A DNA stretch of 64,000 nt from Bacteroidales bacterium UBA5072 (GTDB lineage Bacteria; Bacteroidota; Bacteroidia; Bacteroidales; UBA10428). Under the pieces are notes generated by a model. That model searched no databases and was not told the origin of the DNA. It was given only the letters and a program-made list of their open reading frames with translations. The stretch lies in assembly GCA_002415855.1 (NCBI GenBank), contig DIAS01000040.1, forward strand, positions 35,937 through 99,936. The letters are read 5' to 3'. The position numbers were made by a program, and so were the translations under genes. Positions 54,908-63,965 of the stretch are shown piece after piece. Each line of letters starts with the position of its first letter. Within the stretch, counting starts at the first letter, position 1.

Positions 54908-55333
54908 ATGAAGGTTAATCTCCTTAAAAATATTCATCTTGCAGGAATCGTGTTGGGTAGTTCTATCCTGTTGTGGTCTGCTTCCTGTACACACGAACCT
55001 GCTGATATTGGCGAACTCGACACGGTATGCTTTGATTCCCAGGTTTTACCGCTTCTTCAAACCTCCTGCGGTATGTCTGGTTGTCATGGCAGCGGATACT
55101 CGCAGGAAGGTTTTGATGTAAGCAATTACCAGACGATCATGCAGGCTGTGTCACCCGGTGATCCCCGGGGCAGTGAATTGTATAAGGTTATCACCAATAT
55201 CAACGGTGAAAATATGATGCCTCCCGACCTGCCGCTGACAAAAGAACAACGAACCATTATACAGGTATGGATTGCCCAGGGTGCCGGTGAAACATCATGT
55301 GAAACCGGTTTTATCATGAAACCGGTAAATTGA
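54908..55333 (+). CDS. Lipoprotein with CX4CH haem-like motif
   Basis: A 141-residue lipoprotein; the ATG at 54908 gives MKVNLLKNIHLAGIVLG and the lipobox SASC. The mature domain resembles the short c-type cytochrome-like domain found in Bacteroidota and Planctomycetes lipoproteins. The haem attachment site is CGMSGCH, a CX4CH variant rather than CXXCH, and a distal MMPPDLPLT supplies a likely Met ligand. Its neighbour at 55370 has the canonical CXXCH form. It begins a run of five same-strand genes ending at 57692. Confidence 0.75.
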   Translation: MKVNLLKNIHLAGIVLGSSILLWSASCTHEPADIGELDTVCFDSQVLPLLQTSCGMSGCHGSGYSQEGFDVSNYQTIMQAVSPGDPRGSELYKVITNINGENMMPPDLPLTKEQRTIIQVWIAQGAGETSCETGFIMKPVN

Positions 55334-55369
55334 CCAGTTGGTAATCAGGTATATAACATCATTACGCGT

Positions 55370-55756
55370 ATGAAAACTTTGGTTTTATTAATTTCTGTCG
55401 GTCTGATCCTTTTAACCGCAGCAAGCTGTTATTACGACAGTGAGGAATATTTGTATCCGCAGCTGGGTAACGAGTGTGATACCACCAACATTACTTTTAC
55501 GCATTCCGTAACGCCAATCCTGCAGAATTCCTGCTATGGTTGTCACAGCAATGCCACTTCGGCCATGGGTGGTGGAATCAAACTCCAGGACTATGCTGAT
55601 GTAAAGGTCAAGGCTGATGACGGAAGCCTGATTGGCACCATCACTCATGCCGGGGGCTACTCACCGATGCCTATGGGAGCTGATCAGCTTCCCGAGTGCA
55701 AAATAACGATCATCCAAAAATGGGTGGATGCCGGTGCCCCTGACAACAAAAAATAA
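55370..55756 (+). CDS. Lipoprotein with c-type haem motif CYGCH
   Basis: A 128-residue lipoprotein with lipobox AASC. The haem-binding motif is CYGCH in the context LQNSCYGCHSN, with a downstream YSPMPMG segment that can provide the axial Met. Overall layout (signal, acidic linker, TPILQNSC, motif, Met, C-terminal WVDAGAP) parallels the preceding gene, so the two are paralogous. An envelope electron-transfer role is inferred. It is 37 bp after the first lipoprotein and 6 bp before the DUF5777 gene. Confidence 0.82.
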   Translation: MKTLVLLISVGLILLTAASCYYDSEEYLYPQLGNECDTTNITFTHSVTPILQNSCYGCHSNATSAMGGGIKLQDYADVKVKADDGSLIGTITHAGGYSPMPMGADQLPECKITIIQKWVDAGAPDNKK

Positions 55757-55762
55757 AAACTT

Positions 55763-56650
55763 ATGAGAACCAGCGGAATTTACCTGTTTATTGGCCTGTT
55801 GGTGTTTGCTCCGTTACCCGGACTGGATGCCCAGGATATTGACCAACTGCTTCAGGAGGCTACCGGAAATACGACTGAATATGCAACAGCAACCTTCAAA
55901 TCAACCCGGATCCTCAACGGCCATTCCATTGAGCGCATGCAAAGCGGTCAGCTTGATGTAAGGTTCCACCACCGGTTTGGACAGATCAACTCCGGGGCTT
56001 ACGATCTTTGGGGACTGGACCAGGCAAACACACATTTTGGGTTTGAATACGGGATAACCGACTGGGTAATGGCGGGCATTGGACGTGGAACCTATGAAAA
56101 AACCTACGACGGCTTCCTTAAATTCTCCCTACTCCGTCAATCCAAAGGAGAAAGAAACATGCCCGTATCACTGTCCTATTTTGCCAGCCTGGCCATTAAC
56201 TCGTTAAAATGGCAGGGTACCGGAACCCTTGACTTCTGGGACAGGGTGACCTATGTTCACCAATTGCTGGTTGCCAGGAAATTCAATGAAAGGTTTTCAC
56301 TAGAAATAAATCCCACCTATGTTCACCGAAATATGGTTGAAACTGAATTGGATCCCAATGACGTATGGGCTTGTGGAGCAGGAGCCAGGTTCAAACTTAC
56401 CAAACGTGTTTCGGTGAATGCCGAATACTACTATGTGCTACCACCCATCCATGATTACAGAAGCAGTGTAACTTACAATCCGTTGTCTTTCGGAGTGGAT
56501 ATTGAAACCGGCGGACATGTCTTTACGATCGTGCTTACCAATTCCGTGGCCATGATTGAGAAAGGGTTTGTGGCTGAGACAGAAGGCAGTTGGAAAGATG
56601 GCGGAATACATCTCGGATTCAATATCTCCAGGGTTTTTGCCCTGAAATGA
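55763..56650 (+). CDS. DUF5777 family beta-barrel protein
   Basis: A 295-residue predicted outer membrane barrel of the DUF5777 family, with a signal peptide (ending LDAQD). Characteristic segments include STRILNGHSIERMQSGQLDV, FRFHHRFGQINSG-type RFHHRFGQINSGAYDLWGLD and EYGITDWVMAGIGRGTYEKT. It ends with an IHLGFNISRVFALK strand. DUF5777 genes are often found next to cytochrome-like lipoproteins and YceI in Bacteroidota, and the same arrangement is seen here. Function is unknown. Confidence 0.87.
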   Translation: MRTSGIYLFIGLLVFAPLPGLDAQDIDQLLQEATGNTTEYATATFKSTRILNGHSIERMQSGQLDVRFHHRFGQINSGAYDLWGLDQANTHFGFEYGITDWVMAGIGRGTYEKTYDGFLKFSLLRQSKGERNMPVSLSYFASLAINSLKWQGTGTLDFWDRVTYVHQLLVARKFNERFSLEINPTYVHRNMVETELDPNDVWACGAGARFKLTKRVSVNAEYYYVLPPIHDYRSSVTYNPLSFGVDIETGGHVFTIVLTNSVAMIEKGFVAETEGSWKDGGIHLGFNISRVFALK

Positions 56651-56703
56651 TCCTTTCTTAATTCTCTTTGTTATTCAATATATTTAACATGACGGATTTG
56701 AAA

Positions 56704-57249
56704 ATGAAAACAAGAATTCTTCTGCTAGCTTTGTCGGTAGTCTTTTCGTCGGTGAATGCCCAGAAGCTGGTTTCAAAAAACAGTCATATCTGGTTTTTTT
56801 CACATACCCCCCTTGAAGATATTGAGGCGCATAACCGGCAGGCTGTCAGCGTTTTGGATCCATCCACCGGCGATCTGATCTTCAACCTGCTGATAAAATC
56901 ATTCGAGTTCAAAGTGGCGCTGATGCAGGAACATTTCAACGAGAATTACATGGAATCGGATAAATATCCCAAAGCCATGTTTACCGGAAAGATCACCAAC
57001 AATTCCGCTGTCAATTATAAGAAAGATGGCTCTTATGCTGCCCAGGTCAGCGGGGACCTTACGATGCTCAGTGTTACCAAAGCGGTCACTACAGGGGCCA
57101 CCATCGAGGTGAAAGATGGTAAGGTTACTGCCAGGGCTGAATTCAGTGTTAAACCCTCTGATTATAACATTGTTATTCCGGCCGTAGTTGAAAATAAAAT
57201 TGCCAAAGAGTTGACAGTCCATGTGGATGCTGTATACACTATCCTTTAA
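56704..57249 (+). CDS. YceI family periplasmic protein
   Basis: A 181-residue lipocalin-like YceI protein that probably binds a polyisoprenoid or other amphiphilic molecule. The start at 56704 gives a good signal peptide (MKTRILLLALSVVFSSVNAQ); an ATG at 56689 is also possible. The core includes the NSHIWFFSHTPLEDIEAH region, the YPKAMFTGKITN strand and a VKPSDYNIVIPAVVENKIAK C-terminal part. Located between DUF5777 and an OB-fold gene, probably in the same transcript as the cytochrome-like lipoproteins. Confidence 0.87.
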   Translation: MKTRILLLALSVVFSSVNAQKLVSKNSHIWFFSHTPLEDIEAHNRQAVSVLDPSTGDLIFNLLIKSFEFKVALMQEHFNENYMESDKYPKAMFTGKITNNSAVNYKKDGSYAAQVSGDLTMLSVTKAVTTGATIEVKDGKVTARAEFSVKPSDYNIVIPAVVENKIAKELTVHVDAVYTIL

Positions 57250-57260
57250 CAATCAATTTT

Positions 57261-57692
57261 ATGAAAGCTAAATATGTGTATTTGCTGGCATTTGTCGTCA
57301 TCGCCCTGGTAACAGTCCTGCTGACCTGGAAATATACTTTCAGGGCAGCGGATACAAGCGTGGCATCGCAAAAACCCGACTTTGAATTAACTGGCTCAGA
57401 TCTGGTAACAGCCTATGAAAAGGATGAAAATGCGGCCAATGCCCTGTACCTCGAAAAAATACTGCTGATCTCAGGCCTTGTGGAATCAGTAACCTCGGAT
57501 TCTCTTGGTTTTTCGGTATATTTAAAGGAGAAGGATGCAACAGCGGGTATAAATTGCAGCTTTGACAAAAGCGCTCTTGACACTTCCCGGATCAGGACAG
57601 GGCAACCAGCGAAGATTATGGGCATTTGTACCGGTTACCTGATGGATGTTGTGATGACTAAATGCTCATTGGAATCCCCGATGAATCAGTGA
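57261..57692 (+). CDS. OB-fold tRNA_anti-like membrane-anchored protein
   Basis: A 143-residue protein with one N-terminal transmembrane helix (about residues 5-23) and a periplasmic OB-fold of the tRNA_anti-like type. Features are LEKILLISGLVESVTSDS, followed by a strand with CSFDKSALDTSRI and the RTGQPAKIMGICTGYLMDVVMTKC end. Two cysteines near the C-terminus could form a disulfide. Function is unknown; it is the fifth gene of the cytochrome-YceI run, 11 bp after YceI. Confidence 0.8.
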   Translation: MKAKYVYLLAFVVIALVTVLLTWKYTFRAADTSVASQKPDFELTGSDLVTAYEKDENAANALYLEKILLISGLVESVTSDSLGFSVYLKEKDATAGINCSFDKSALDTSRIRTGQPAKIMGICTGYLMDVVMTKCSLESPMNQ

Positions 57693-57771
57693 TTTTATAC
57701 AGGTAGTGCCAGAATTATTGTAACTTCGGTACGTGAAGATCGTCTTATAGTAAAACCCATTTGATAATACC

Positions 57772-60234
57772 ATGCTGAAGAACTATTTTATTACCGCCTG
57801 GCGGAACATAACCCGTGATAAATTCTACACTCTCCTTAACATCACGGGTCTTGCCATAGGACTGACTGCTACCATCTTCATTGCGCTCTATATTATTGAT
57901 GAACTTACGTACGATAAATCGCACCTGAACTACAAACGGATCTACAGGCTCGAGTCGCATTTCGTCATCAACGGAAAAGACGATCTGTTCGCCGCAACCC
58001 AGATACCGCTGGCACCTACACTCAAGGATGAGTACCCCGAAATTGAGGAGTATGTGCGGATGGCTCCTACGGGTACCTTGTTCCTGAAGTTTGGCGAGCG
58101 GGAGTTCCAGGAAGACAGCATTTACTTTGCAGACTCTACGATATTCAGGGTCTTTACGCATCCGATGATAAAGGGCGATCCGACAACCGCACTGAACAGG
58201 CCATATACCATGGTTATGACCGAATCACTGGCCCGCAAATACTTCGGTGATGATAATCCGGTGGGCCAGACTCTGAAATCAGTTGAAGGCAATGTTTATG
58301 AAGTCACGGGGGTCATTCAGGACCTTCCCGGTAACCTTCACCTGAAATTCGACGGATTGCTGTCAGCGGCCACCTTTCGTGAGCTGGTGGGCACTGAAAG
58401 ATTTAATGACCGTAGTGCGGGTTCATTCTGGAATATAGGCATATACTCCTATGTGATGTTGAAAAAAGGGGCTAGTTTTGATCCAATCCTGAAAAAATTC
58501 CCTGCTTTCTATGATAAATACATGAAATCCGTCGGGGATCAGATCAACAGCAGTTTCACCCTGATGGCCAAACCATTGGCAAGAGTGCACCACCATTCAT
58601 CCGACCTCGGTTATGATCAGCCTGCGGGTAATATTAAATATGTACTGGTCTTTACCCTGGTAGCCATCCTTATTCTGGTCATCGCCTGCATCAATTACAT
58701 GAATCTTGCCACTGCACGCTCTGCCAAACGTTCTAAAGAAACCGGCATGCGCAAGATTGCCGGTGCACAGCGCTCAATGCTGATCCGGCAGTTCCTGACA
58801 GAATCGCTCGTTATCGTGGTGTTCTCAACATTGCTGGCGTTATTGCTGAGCAGGTTGTTACTCCCTGTTTTTAACGAGATTGCCAATAAGCACCTGAGTT
58901 TTTCGGTCATCTGGACACCTGCCGTTATTGGCGGTATTTTAATTCTGGCTTCCATTGTCGGTCTTCTGTCCGGAAGTTATCCGGCATTTTATCTGTCTTC
59001 ATTCGATCCGGTGAATGTCATCAAAGGACAAAATGATACCCGTGGAGGCAATGGCGCCTTACGCAAGGTGCTGGTTGTGTTTCAGTTTACTGTTTCAGTA
59101 GTCATGATTACAGGAACCTTCATTATTGGATCGCAGTTCCGCTATATGCAAAATACGGATCTGGGATTCGACAAGGATAACCTTGTGGTTATGGAAATGC
59201 GGGATACAACTTTCAAAAAGAGCCTGGAGCCCTTTAAACAGGAACTGCTTAAAAATCCCGACATCAGAGGGGTTGCCTTTTCCTCCGGGAATCCCGGATA
59301 CGGTATGAGTATACAGGTAATGCGCATTGAGGGTGATAGCGGATCGCTTGTCGACAGGGCAATTAACAACTTCTATGCTGACTATGATTACCTTGGCCTC
59401 ATGGGGATGAAGATCGTGGAGGGAAGGAATTACGACAGGAACATGAAATCGGACATTGAAAAGGCTTTTGTCATCAATGAAACAGCCGCACGGAAATTTG
59501 GCTGGGTCGATACGACCAGCATGGCCAAGGGCAACTATGCAAGCGCCCTTGGCAAACGTTTTCAGAATGGCGTTGATGTGCCGGGTAATCAGGTGCGTGA
59601 CGGACAGATCATCGGCATTGTCAAGGATTTCCATTATGCGTCCCTGCGCAATCCAATAGAGCCTCTGGTAATACAGCTGAATGACCAGGACCGGTTCCAT
59701 TTTTTTGCCAATATCCGGATTAACGGTAAAAACAGGCAGAAGACAATTGAATACATTGACAAGATCAGGCAGGACTTCAATGACCAGTATCCTTTCCAGT
59801 ACAAGTTCCTTGATGAAAACCTCAATGACTTTTACCAGGCTGAGAAGCGGATCAGCATGCTGACCCAGACTTTTGCAGTACTTACCATTATAATTGCTGC
59901 GCTGGGGTTACTCGGACTTTCTTCCTTCCTGACCCAGACCCGCACAAGGGAAATTGGGATCCGCAAAATTTCAGGGGCCTCGGCCAACCATATTGTCATG
60001 ATGTTTACAAGGGAATTTTCTGTCTGGATACTCGTGGCCAATATCATTGCTGCCCCGGTTGCCCTGTATGTACTGAACAAATGGTTACAGTCATTCCCCT
60101 ACAAAACAGATATCCACATGTGGATATTTGTTGCAGGACTCATGATATCCTTGTTCGTGGCGCTCCTGACCGTTAGCCTCAGGGTATTCCAGGCTGCATC
60201 GATTAATCCTTCCGATGCGGTAAGATATACCTGA
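57772..60234 (+). CDS. MacB/FtsX-type ABC transporter permease (large)
   Basis: An 820-residue ABC permease. N-terminal helix (TGLAIGLTATIFIALYII) then a periplasmic MacB_PCD-like domain, an FtsX domain near residues 290-420, a second periplasmic domain, and a second FtsX domain near 690-815 (RTREIGIRKISGASANHIVMM). This duplicated layout is typical of Bacteroidota permeases that export antimicrobials, lipids or signalling molecules. No ATP-binding subunit is encoded in the window, so it must come from elsewhere. Confidence 0.9.
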   Translation: MLKNYFITAWRNITRDKFYTLLNITGLAIGLTATIFIALYIIDELTYDKSHLNYKRIYRLESHFVINGKDDLFAATQIPLAPTLKDEYPEIEEYVRMAPTGTLFLKFGEREFQEDSIYFADSTIFRVFTHPMIKGDPTTALNRPYTMVMTESLARKYFGDDNPVGQTLKSVEGNVYEVTGVIQDLPGNLHLKFDGLLSAATFRELVGTERFNDRSAGSFWNIGIYSYVMLKKGASFDPILKKFPAFYDKYMKSVGDQINSSFTLMAKPLARVHHHSSDLGYDQPAGNIKYVLVFTLVAILILVIACINYMNLATARSAKRSKETGMRKIAGAQRSMLIRQFLTESLVIVVFSTLLALLLSRLLLPVFNEIANKHLSFSVIWTPAVIGGILILASIVGLLSGSYPAFYLSSFDPVNVIKGQNDTRGGNGALRKVLVVFQFTVSVVMITGTFIIGSQFRYMQNTDLGFDKDNLVVMEMRDTTFKKSLEPFKQELLKNPDIRGVAFSSGNPGYGMSIQVMRIEGDSGSLVDRAINNFYADYDYLGLMGMKIVEGRNYDRNMKSDIEKAFVINETAARKFGWVDTTSMAKGNYASALGKRFQNGVDVPGNQVRDGQIIGIVKDFHYASLRNPIEPLVIQLNDQDRFHFFANIRINGKNRQKTIEYIDKIRQDFNDQYPFQYKFLDENLNDFYQAEKRISMLTQTFAVLTIIIAALGLLGLSSFLTQTRTREIGIRKISGASANHIVMMFTREFSVWILVANIIAAPVALYVLNKWLQSFPYKTDIHMWIFVAGLMISLFVALLTVSLRVFQAASINPSDAVRYT

Positions 60235-60248
60235 CAGAGCGGATTTCG

Positions 60249-60626
60249 CTAAATATACTCTATTAAGTTGAAGGGTACTTTTACTGTATTACGGTAATGC
60301 TCACCCAGGCTGAAAATGGCTTCATCATCTTCCTCATAGTACCAGCTGATAACACATTGCTTACCTTCATCGTGCCGCTTTTTCAAAATGCGAAAAATGC
60401 CCAGCAGGTATTTTGATGATCCGCTGTTGACGTATTCCAGGCTCATTTCGAATTTGGTCACTTCAAGAGGATTCTGGAAATACTCTTCCAGCCAGTCAAT
60501 CAGAGGATCGAAGAAGTCACCGGGATTTTCAGGTATGGACCTGCCTTCAATTTTCATGATACCTGTTTCCGGATTGAAATTTATACCTGGTGTATTGGGT
60601 GTTTTTTTTATGATCAATTCTTTCAT
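60249..60626 (-). CDS. SiaC family regulatory phosphoprotein (DUF1987)
   Basis: A 125-residue DUF1987 protein. Diagnostic segments are IIKKTPNTPGINFNPETGIMKIEGRS and FEMSLEYVNSGSSKYLLGIF; the Ser-rich NSGSSK motif corresponds to the region of the phosphorylated Thr in Pseudomonas SiaC. In Pseudomonas, SiaC is the switchable partner of the SiaB kinase and the SiaD diguanylate cyclase. Here the kinase and phosphatase partners are not adjacent; it lies 20 bp downstream of a MacB-type permease and converges with the other permease. Confidence 0.82.
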   Translation of the reverse strand: MKELIIKKTPNTPGINFNPETGIMKIEGRSIPENPGDFFDPLIDWLEEYFQNPLEVTKFEMSLEYVNSGSSKYLLGIFRILKKRHDEGKQCVISWYYEEDDEAIFSLGEHYRNTVKVPFNLIEYI

Positions 60627-60646
60627 ATGTAATGAAATTATTATGA

Positions 60647-61891
60647 TTATTCATACCGTAATGCCACAATCGGATCAAGTCGTGATGCTTTCTCCGCGGG
60701 GTAATAACCTGAGATCAATCCGACAACAGAACACAAGAATATCCCGCCGATCATCCATAACCACGGTACAATAAAGTCGGATTTCATCACTAAAGATACA
60801 ATATTTCCAACGAGAATTCCCAACACAACTCCTAAAATACCTCCAAACTGACAGATAAGGACGGCTTCAAAGAGAAACTGCTGCTTGATGATTCCGCTTC
60901 GGGCTCCAATCGCCTTACGAATGCCGATCTCGGTTGTTCTCTCGGTAACGGAAACAAGCATGATGTTCATGAGTCCGATAGCAGCACCGAATAAAGTTAC
61001 AACACCGATGATGGTGGCAGCTATCAGGACAATGCTGATCAGATTCTTGAAAATGGATGAGAGAAAATCGCTCCTGACGATGTTGAAATCGGTCTCATCA
61101 ATAACATTCAGGCGGCGTACAGAACGGAAAAGGCCCTCGGAGTATCCTTCCGCTGCCTCTGTCAGGGTTTCCAGCTCGGGGGCAACATTGATAGAATAAT
61201 CCTGGCGGGGAGCAGGAAAATATTGACGAACATTGGTATACGGAATTATACAAACGTTATCGCTGCTGTTGACGCTTGAGCCTTTCTTTTTTAATACACC
61301 GATAACCACGTACTTGCCGCTGCCTATGGATACCTTTTTACCGATCGGATCTTCCTGGTTCTTGAAAATCTTATTCGCAATATCAATTCCTAAAAGTACA
61401 ACGTTACGGTTCATCAGAACATCCTGGTACGAAAGTTCACGTCCCTTCTCCACCTCAAACCCAGCCGTGAAAAGGTAATCCTCATCGGAACCGATAACGC
61501 TCACGTTGGGATGGGTTTTCTCCGATTTATATTTTACGGTGGACATGAAAGATGCAGTCGTATAAATGGATACACGGGCCGGGAAATCAAATCGCCTTTT
61601 AAACTCACTTGCCTGCCGGTACGTGATATAGGGATGATTCTTTTTCCGGTATCGGCTTTTGCCAATCTGAACCGTAAAGCCCCGGCTTTCGATGGAGAAG
61701 GTATTGGCACCCATGGTGGCAAACTGCTTGGTGATAGTGCTTTTGATTGAATCAATCGCCGTGAGGATTCCTACCAGTGCCATGATACCAAAAGCAATGA
61801 TCAATACCGTGAGAATAGACCGTAACTTATTGGCCTTGATGGAACTAACAGAAACCTTCATGTTCTCAACCAGCGATGCTTTGACTATCAT
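60647..61891 (-). CDS. MacB-like ABC transporter permease
   Basis: A 414-residue permease with an N-terminal helix ([21 protein letters not shown]), a MacB_PCD periplasmic domain and a C-terminal FtsX domain with three helices (about 285-405), including [20 protein letters not shown]. It ends at the canonical [19 protein letters not shown] motif of MacB-type permeases. Typical partners are an ATPase and a membrane-fusion protein, neither seen in the window. It is read with the SiaC gene on the minus strand. Confidence 0.9.
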   Translation of the reverse strand: MIVKASLVENMKVSVSSIKANKLRSILTVLIIAFGIMALVGILTAIDSIKSTITKQFATMGANTFSIESRGFTVQIGKSRYRKKNHPYITYRQASEFKRRFDFPARVSIYTTASFMSTVKYKSEKTHPNVSVIGSDEDYLFTAGFEVEKGRELSYQDVLMNRNVVLLGIDIANKIFKNQEDPIGKKVSIGSGKYVVIGVLKKKGSSVNSSDNVCIIPYTNVRQYFPAPRQDYSINVAPELETLTEAAEGYSEGLFRSVRRLNVIDETDFNIVRSDFLSSIFKNLISIVLIAATIIGVVTLFGAAIGLMNIMLVSVTERTTEIGIRKAIGARSGIIKQQFLFEAVLICQFGGILGVVLGILVGNIVSLVMKSDFIVPWLWMIGGIFLCSVVGLISGYYPAEKASRLDPIVALRYE

Positions 61892-62034
61892 GAAATCCTA
61901 ATTAATTATCATACAGAAAGAAAACAACAAACAATTAACGTGCAAACATCCGATATATGATTTCTTTGCAGGTAAATTTGCTGACACGAAAAGTAATAAA
62001 TCTGTCAGGTTATTCAAAGGAATCCGGTATTTTT

Positions 62035-62820
62035 ATGGGAAAAATAACAAAACATATGTACGATACGATCCTCAATCATCGTAGTATTCGCAAATACAAG
62101 CGTGATCCGGTGGACGGGAATATTCTTCATGATATCCTGAAGGCAGCAACAAGGGCTTCCACTACCGGTAATATGCAGGTTTACAGCATTGTTGTCTCCT
62201 CGGAACAAAAGATAAAAGAGGCATTATGGGAGGTGCATTTCCGGCAGGACATGGTAAAGCAGGCACCTCTGGTGCTGACCTTCTGCGCCGATTTCAACCG
62301 TTTCAACGCTTGGTGCCGTTTGCGGAAAGCCGCTCCCGGTTATGACAACTTTCTGTCGTTTGTTACAGCTGCCATTGACGCGTTGCTTGCTGCACAAAAC
62401 TTTGTCGTAGCCGCTGAAGAGCATGGCCTTGGCATCTGCTATCTGGGTACTACTATTTACAATGCGGAAAAAATAATTGAAATCCTGGAACTTCCGAAGG
62501 CCGTTGTGCCAGTAACAACACTTGTTGCAGGCTATCCTGCCGAAGTTCCGGAGTTAACGGACAGATTGCCGGTTGAAGCCGTAGTGCATTATGAGAAATA
62601 CAGGGACTATTCAGCCGGGGATATTGACAGGCTTTATGCCGAAAAGGAATCGCTCGAGCTCACGGCGAAGCTGCTGGAAGAGAATAAGCTTGAAACACTG
62701 GCACAGATCTTTACCGATAAAAGATATACAAAGAAAGACAATGTATTCTTCTCGCAAAAATATCTCGAAGTAATTAACAAGCAGGGATTTATGAATAACC
62801 TGGCTGAAGACCGGGAATAA
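62035..62820 (+). CDS. Nitroreductase family protein
   Basis: A 261-residue FMN-dependent oxidoreductase. The ATG at 62035 is preferred (MGKITKHMYDTILNHRSIR); a longer frame to 61957 is not conserved. The HRSIRKYKRDPVDGNILHDI start and TRASTTGNMQVYSIVV are the FMN-binding segments; EEHGLGICYLGTTIY is the second flavin region. A C-terminal extension (FTDKRYTKKDNVFFS) is typical of NfsA/FRP-type enzymes. Likely reduces quinones or nitro compounds with NAD(P)H. Promoter region is shared with the divergent permease gene. Confidence 0.9.
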   Translation: MGKITKHMYDTILNHRSIRKYKRDPVDGNILHDILKAATRASTTGNMQVYSIVVSSEQKIKEALWEVHFRQDMVKQAPLVLTFCADFNRFNAWCRLRKAAPGYDNFLSFVTAAIDALLAAQNFVVAAEEHGLGICYLGTTIYNAEKIIEILELPKAVVPVTTLVAGYPAEVPELTDRLPVEAVVHYEKYRDYSAGDIDRLYAEKESLELTAKLLEENKLETLAQIFTDKRYTKKDNVFFSQKYLEVINKQGFMNNLAEDRE

Positions 62821-62829
62821 GCAATGCCC

Positions 62830-63903
62830 TCAGCCTTCAAACGCCACGCCCATTACCTCCGCGATCTCCTTCATCTCTTTAACAACGGCAGGCAATAAGG
62901 TGATTCCCTCTGCCCTGAGGCGCACTTCTTTTTCCCGTTCGGGATCTCCCGGAATAATAACCTTTTCACGTCCTTCAGCCGGTTTTGCCTGCCGGAAGGT
63001 CGTGATCCACAAATCCATGGAATCTTTAAAGGCCGCAGCATCCTGGAAGGCATCGATACGCATGGCCCCGAAGAAATGGCCTGTCCCCTCCCCCACCTTT
63101 TCATCCAATACAGGAAGATAGGCAACAGATGGCGGCACAAAAGGGCCGAAATTAGCACCTGAACATACTGCCGAAAAAATATCCACGATCGCACTCAGAC
63201 AAAAACCTTTGTGACTGCCGTGTACATAGTCTCCTCCCAGGGTCAGCATGGAACCTCCCGCTTTCAAAATAGCCGGATCATCGGAAGGATTCCCGAGCTT
63301 ATCCTGGACAAACCCATAAGGGACCTTTTCACCTTTCTTCTCAGCTACTACAAGTTTGCCACGGGCAATGGGCGTGGTGGCAAAATCAGCGACAAAGGGG
63401 GGCTGCATTCCTGCAGGAATAGCAACAGCTATGGGGTTGGTGCCCAGCATTGGACTCACGGAGAATGTAGGTGCAACCTGGGGATTGGCATTTGTCATGG
63501 AAAGTCCTATCATATCATGTTTAAGGGCCATCATGGCATAATATCCGGCAATACCGTAATGGTTCGAGTTCCGGGTTGATACCCATCCGGTTCCTGCCTT
63601 GGCGGCCTTTTCAATGGCTAACTCCATCGACCGGTTTGCTGCCACCATCCCAACCGCTCCGTCACCATCAACAACAGCAGTTGACGGTGTTTCATGAACG
63701 ATACGCACATCAGGTTTTACATTGATGCGACCGGCTTTCCAAAGCTGATAATAATCCTTAATTCGAATCATACCATGTGAGGGGATGCCGCGCAGTTCGG
63801 CGGCCGTGAATACCTCGGCAATTTTCAGGGCATCACTTTCACAACATCCCATTTTCATAAACACATTGCGGGTAAATTCAAACAGATATTTCTCGGTATA
63901 CAT
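62830..63903 (-). CDS. Ldh family oxidoreductase (malate/L-lactate dehydrogenase type 2)
   Basis: A 357-residue NAD(P)-dependent 2-hydroxy acid dehydrogenase of the LDH2/MDH family, structurally unrelated to classical LDH. Signatures are AELRGIPSHGMIRI, GMVAANRSMELAIEKA, SNHYGIAGYYAMMAL with the catalytic His, GTNPIAVAIPAG, and GGDYVHGSHKGFCLSAIVDI. Specificity (lactate, malate, ureidoglycolate or sulfolactate) cannot be assigned by eye. Length is normal. The promoter-like box is at 63937-63944. Confidence 0.92.
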   Translation of the reverse strand: MYTEKYLFEFTRNVFMKMGCCESDALKIAEVFTAAELRGIPSHGMIRIKDYYQLWKAGRINVKPDVRIVHETPSTAVVDGDGAVGMVAANRSMELAIEKAAKAGTGWVSTRNSNHYGIAGYYAMMALKHDMIGLSMTNANPQVAPTFSVSPMLGTNPIAVAIPAGMQPPFVADFATTPIARGKLVVAEKKGEKVPYGFVQDKLGNPSDDPAILKAGGSMLTLGGDYVHGSHKGFCLSAIVDIFSAVCSGANFGPFVPPSVAYLPVLDEKVGEGTGHFFGAMRIDAFQDAAAFKDSMDLWITTFRQAKPAEGREKVIIPGDPEREKEVRLRAEGITLLPAVVKEMKEIAEVMGVAFEG

Positions 63904-63936
63904 GATGTTTTGATTTAAGGTTTATTACAAGAGCTG

Positions 63937-63944
63937 CAAAATTA
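63937..63944 (-). promoter_or_regulatory. Candidate -7 element (TAATTTTG, minus strand) of the Ldh gene
   Basis: Minus-strand TAATTTTG matches TAnnTTTG 34 bp before the start codon at 63903. No clear -33 element is seen. Confidence 0.35.
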
Positions 63945-63965
63945 ATAATTTAGTTGATAGCTGGA

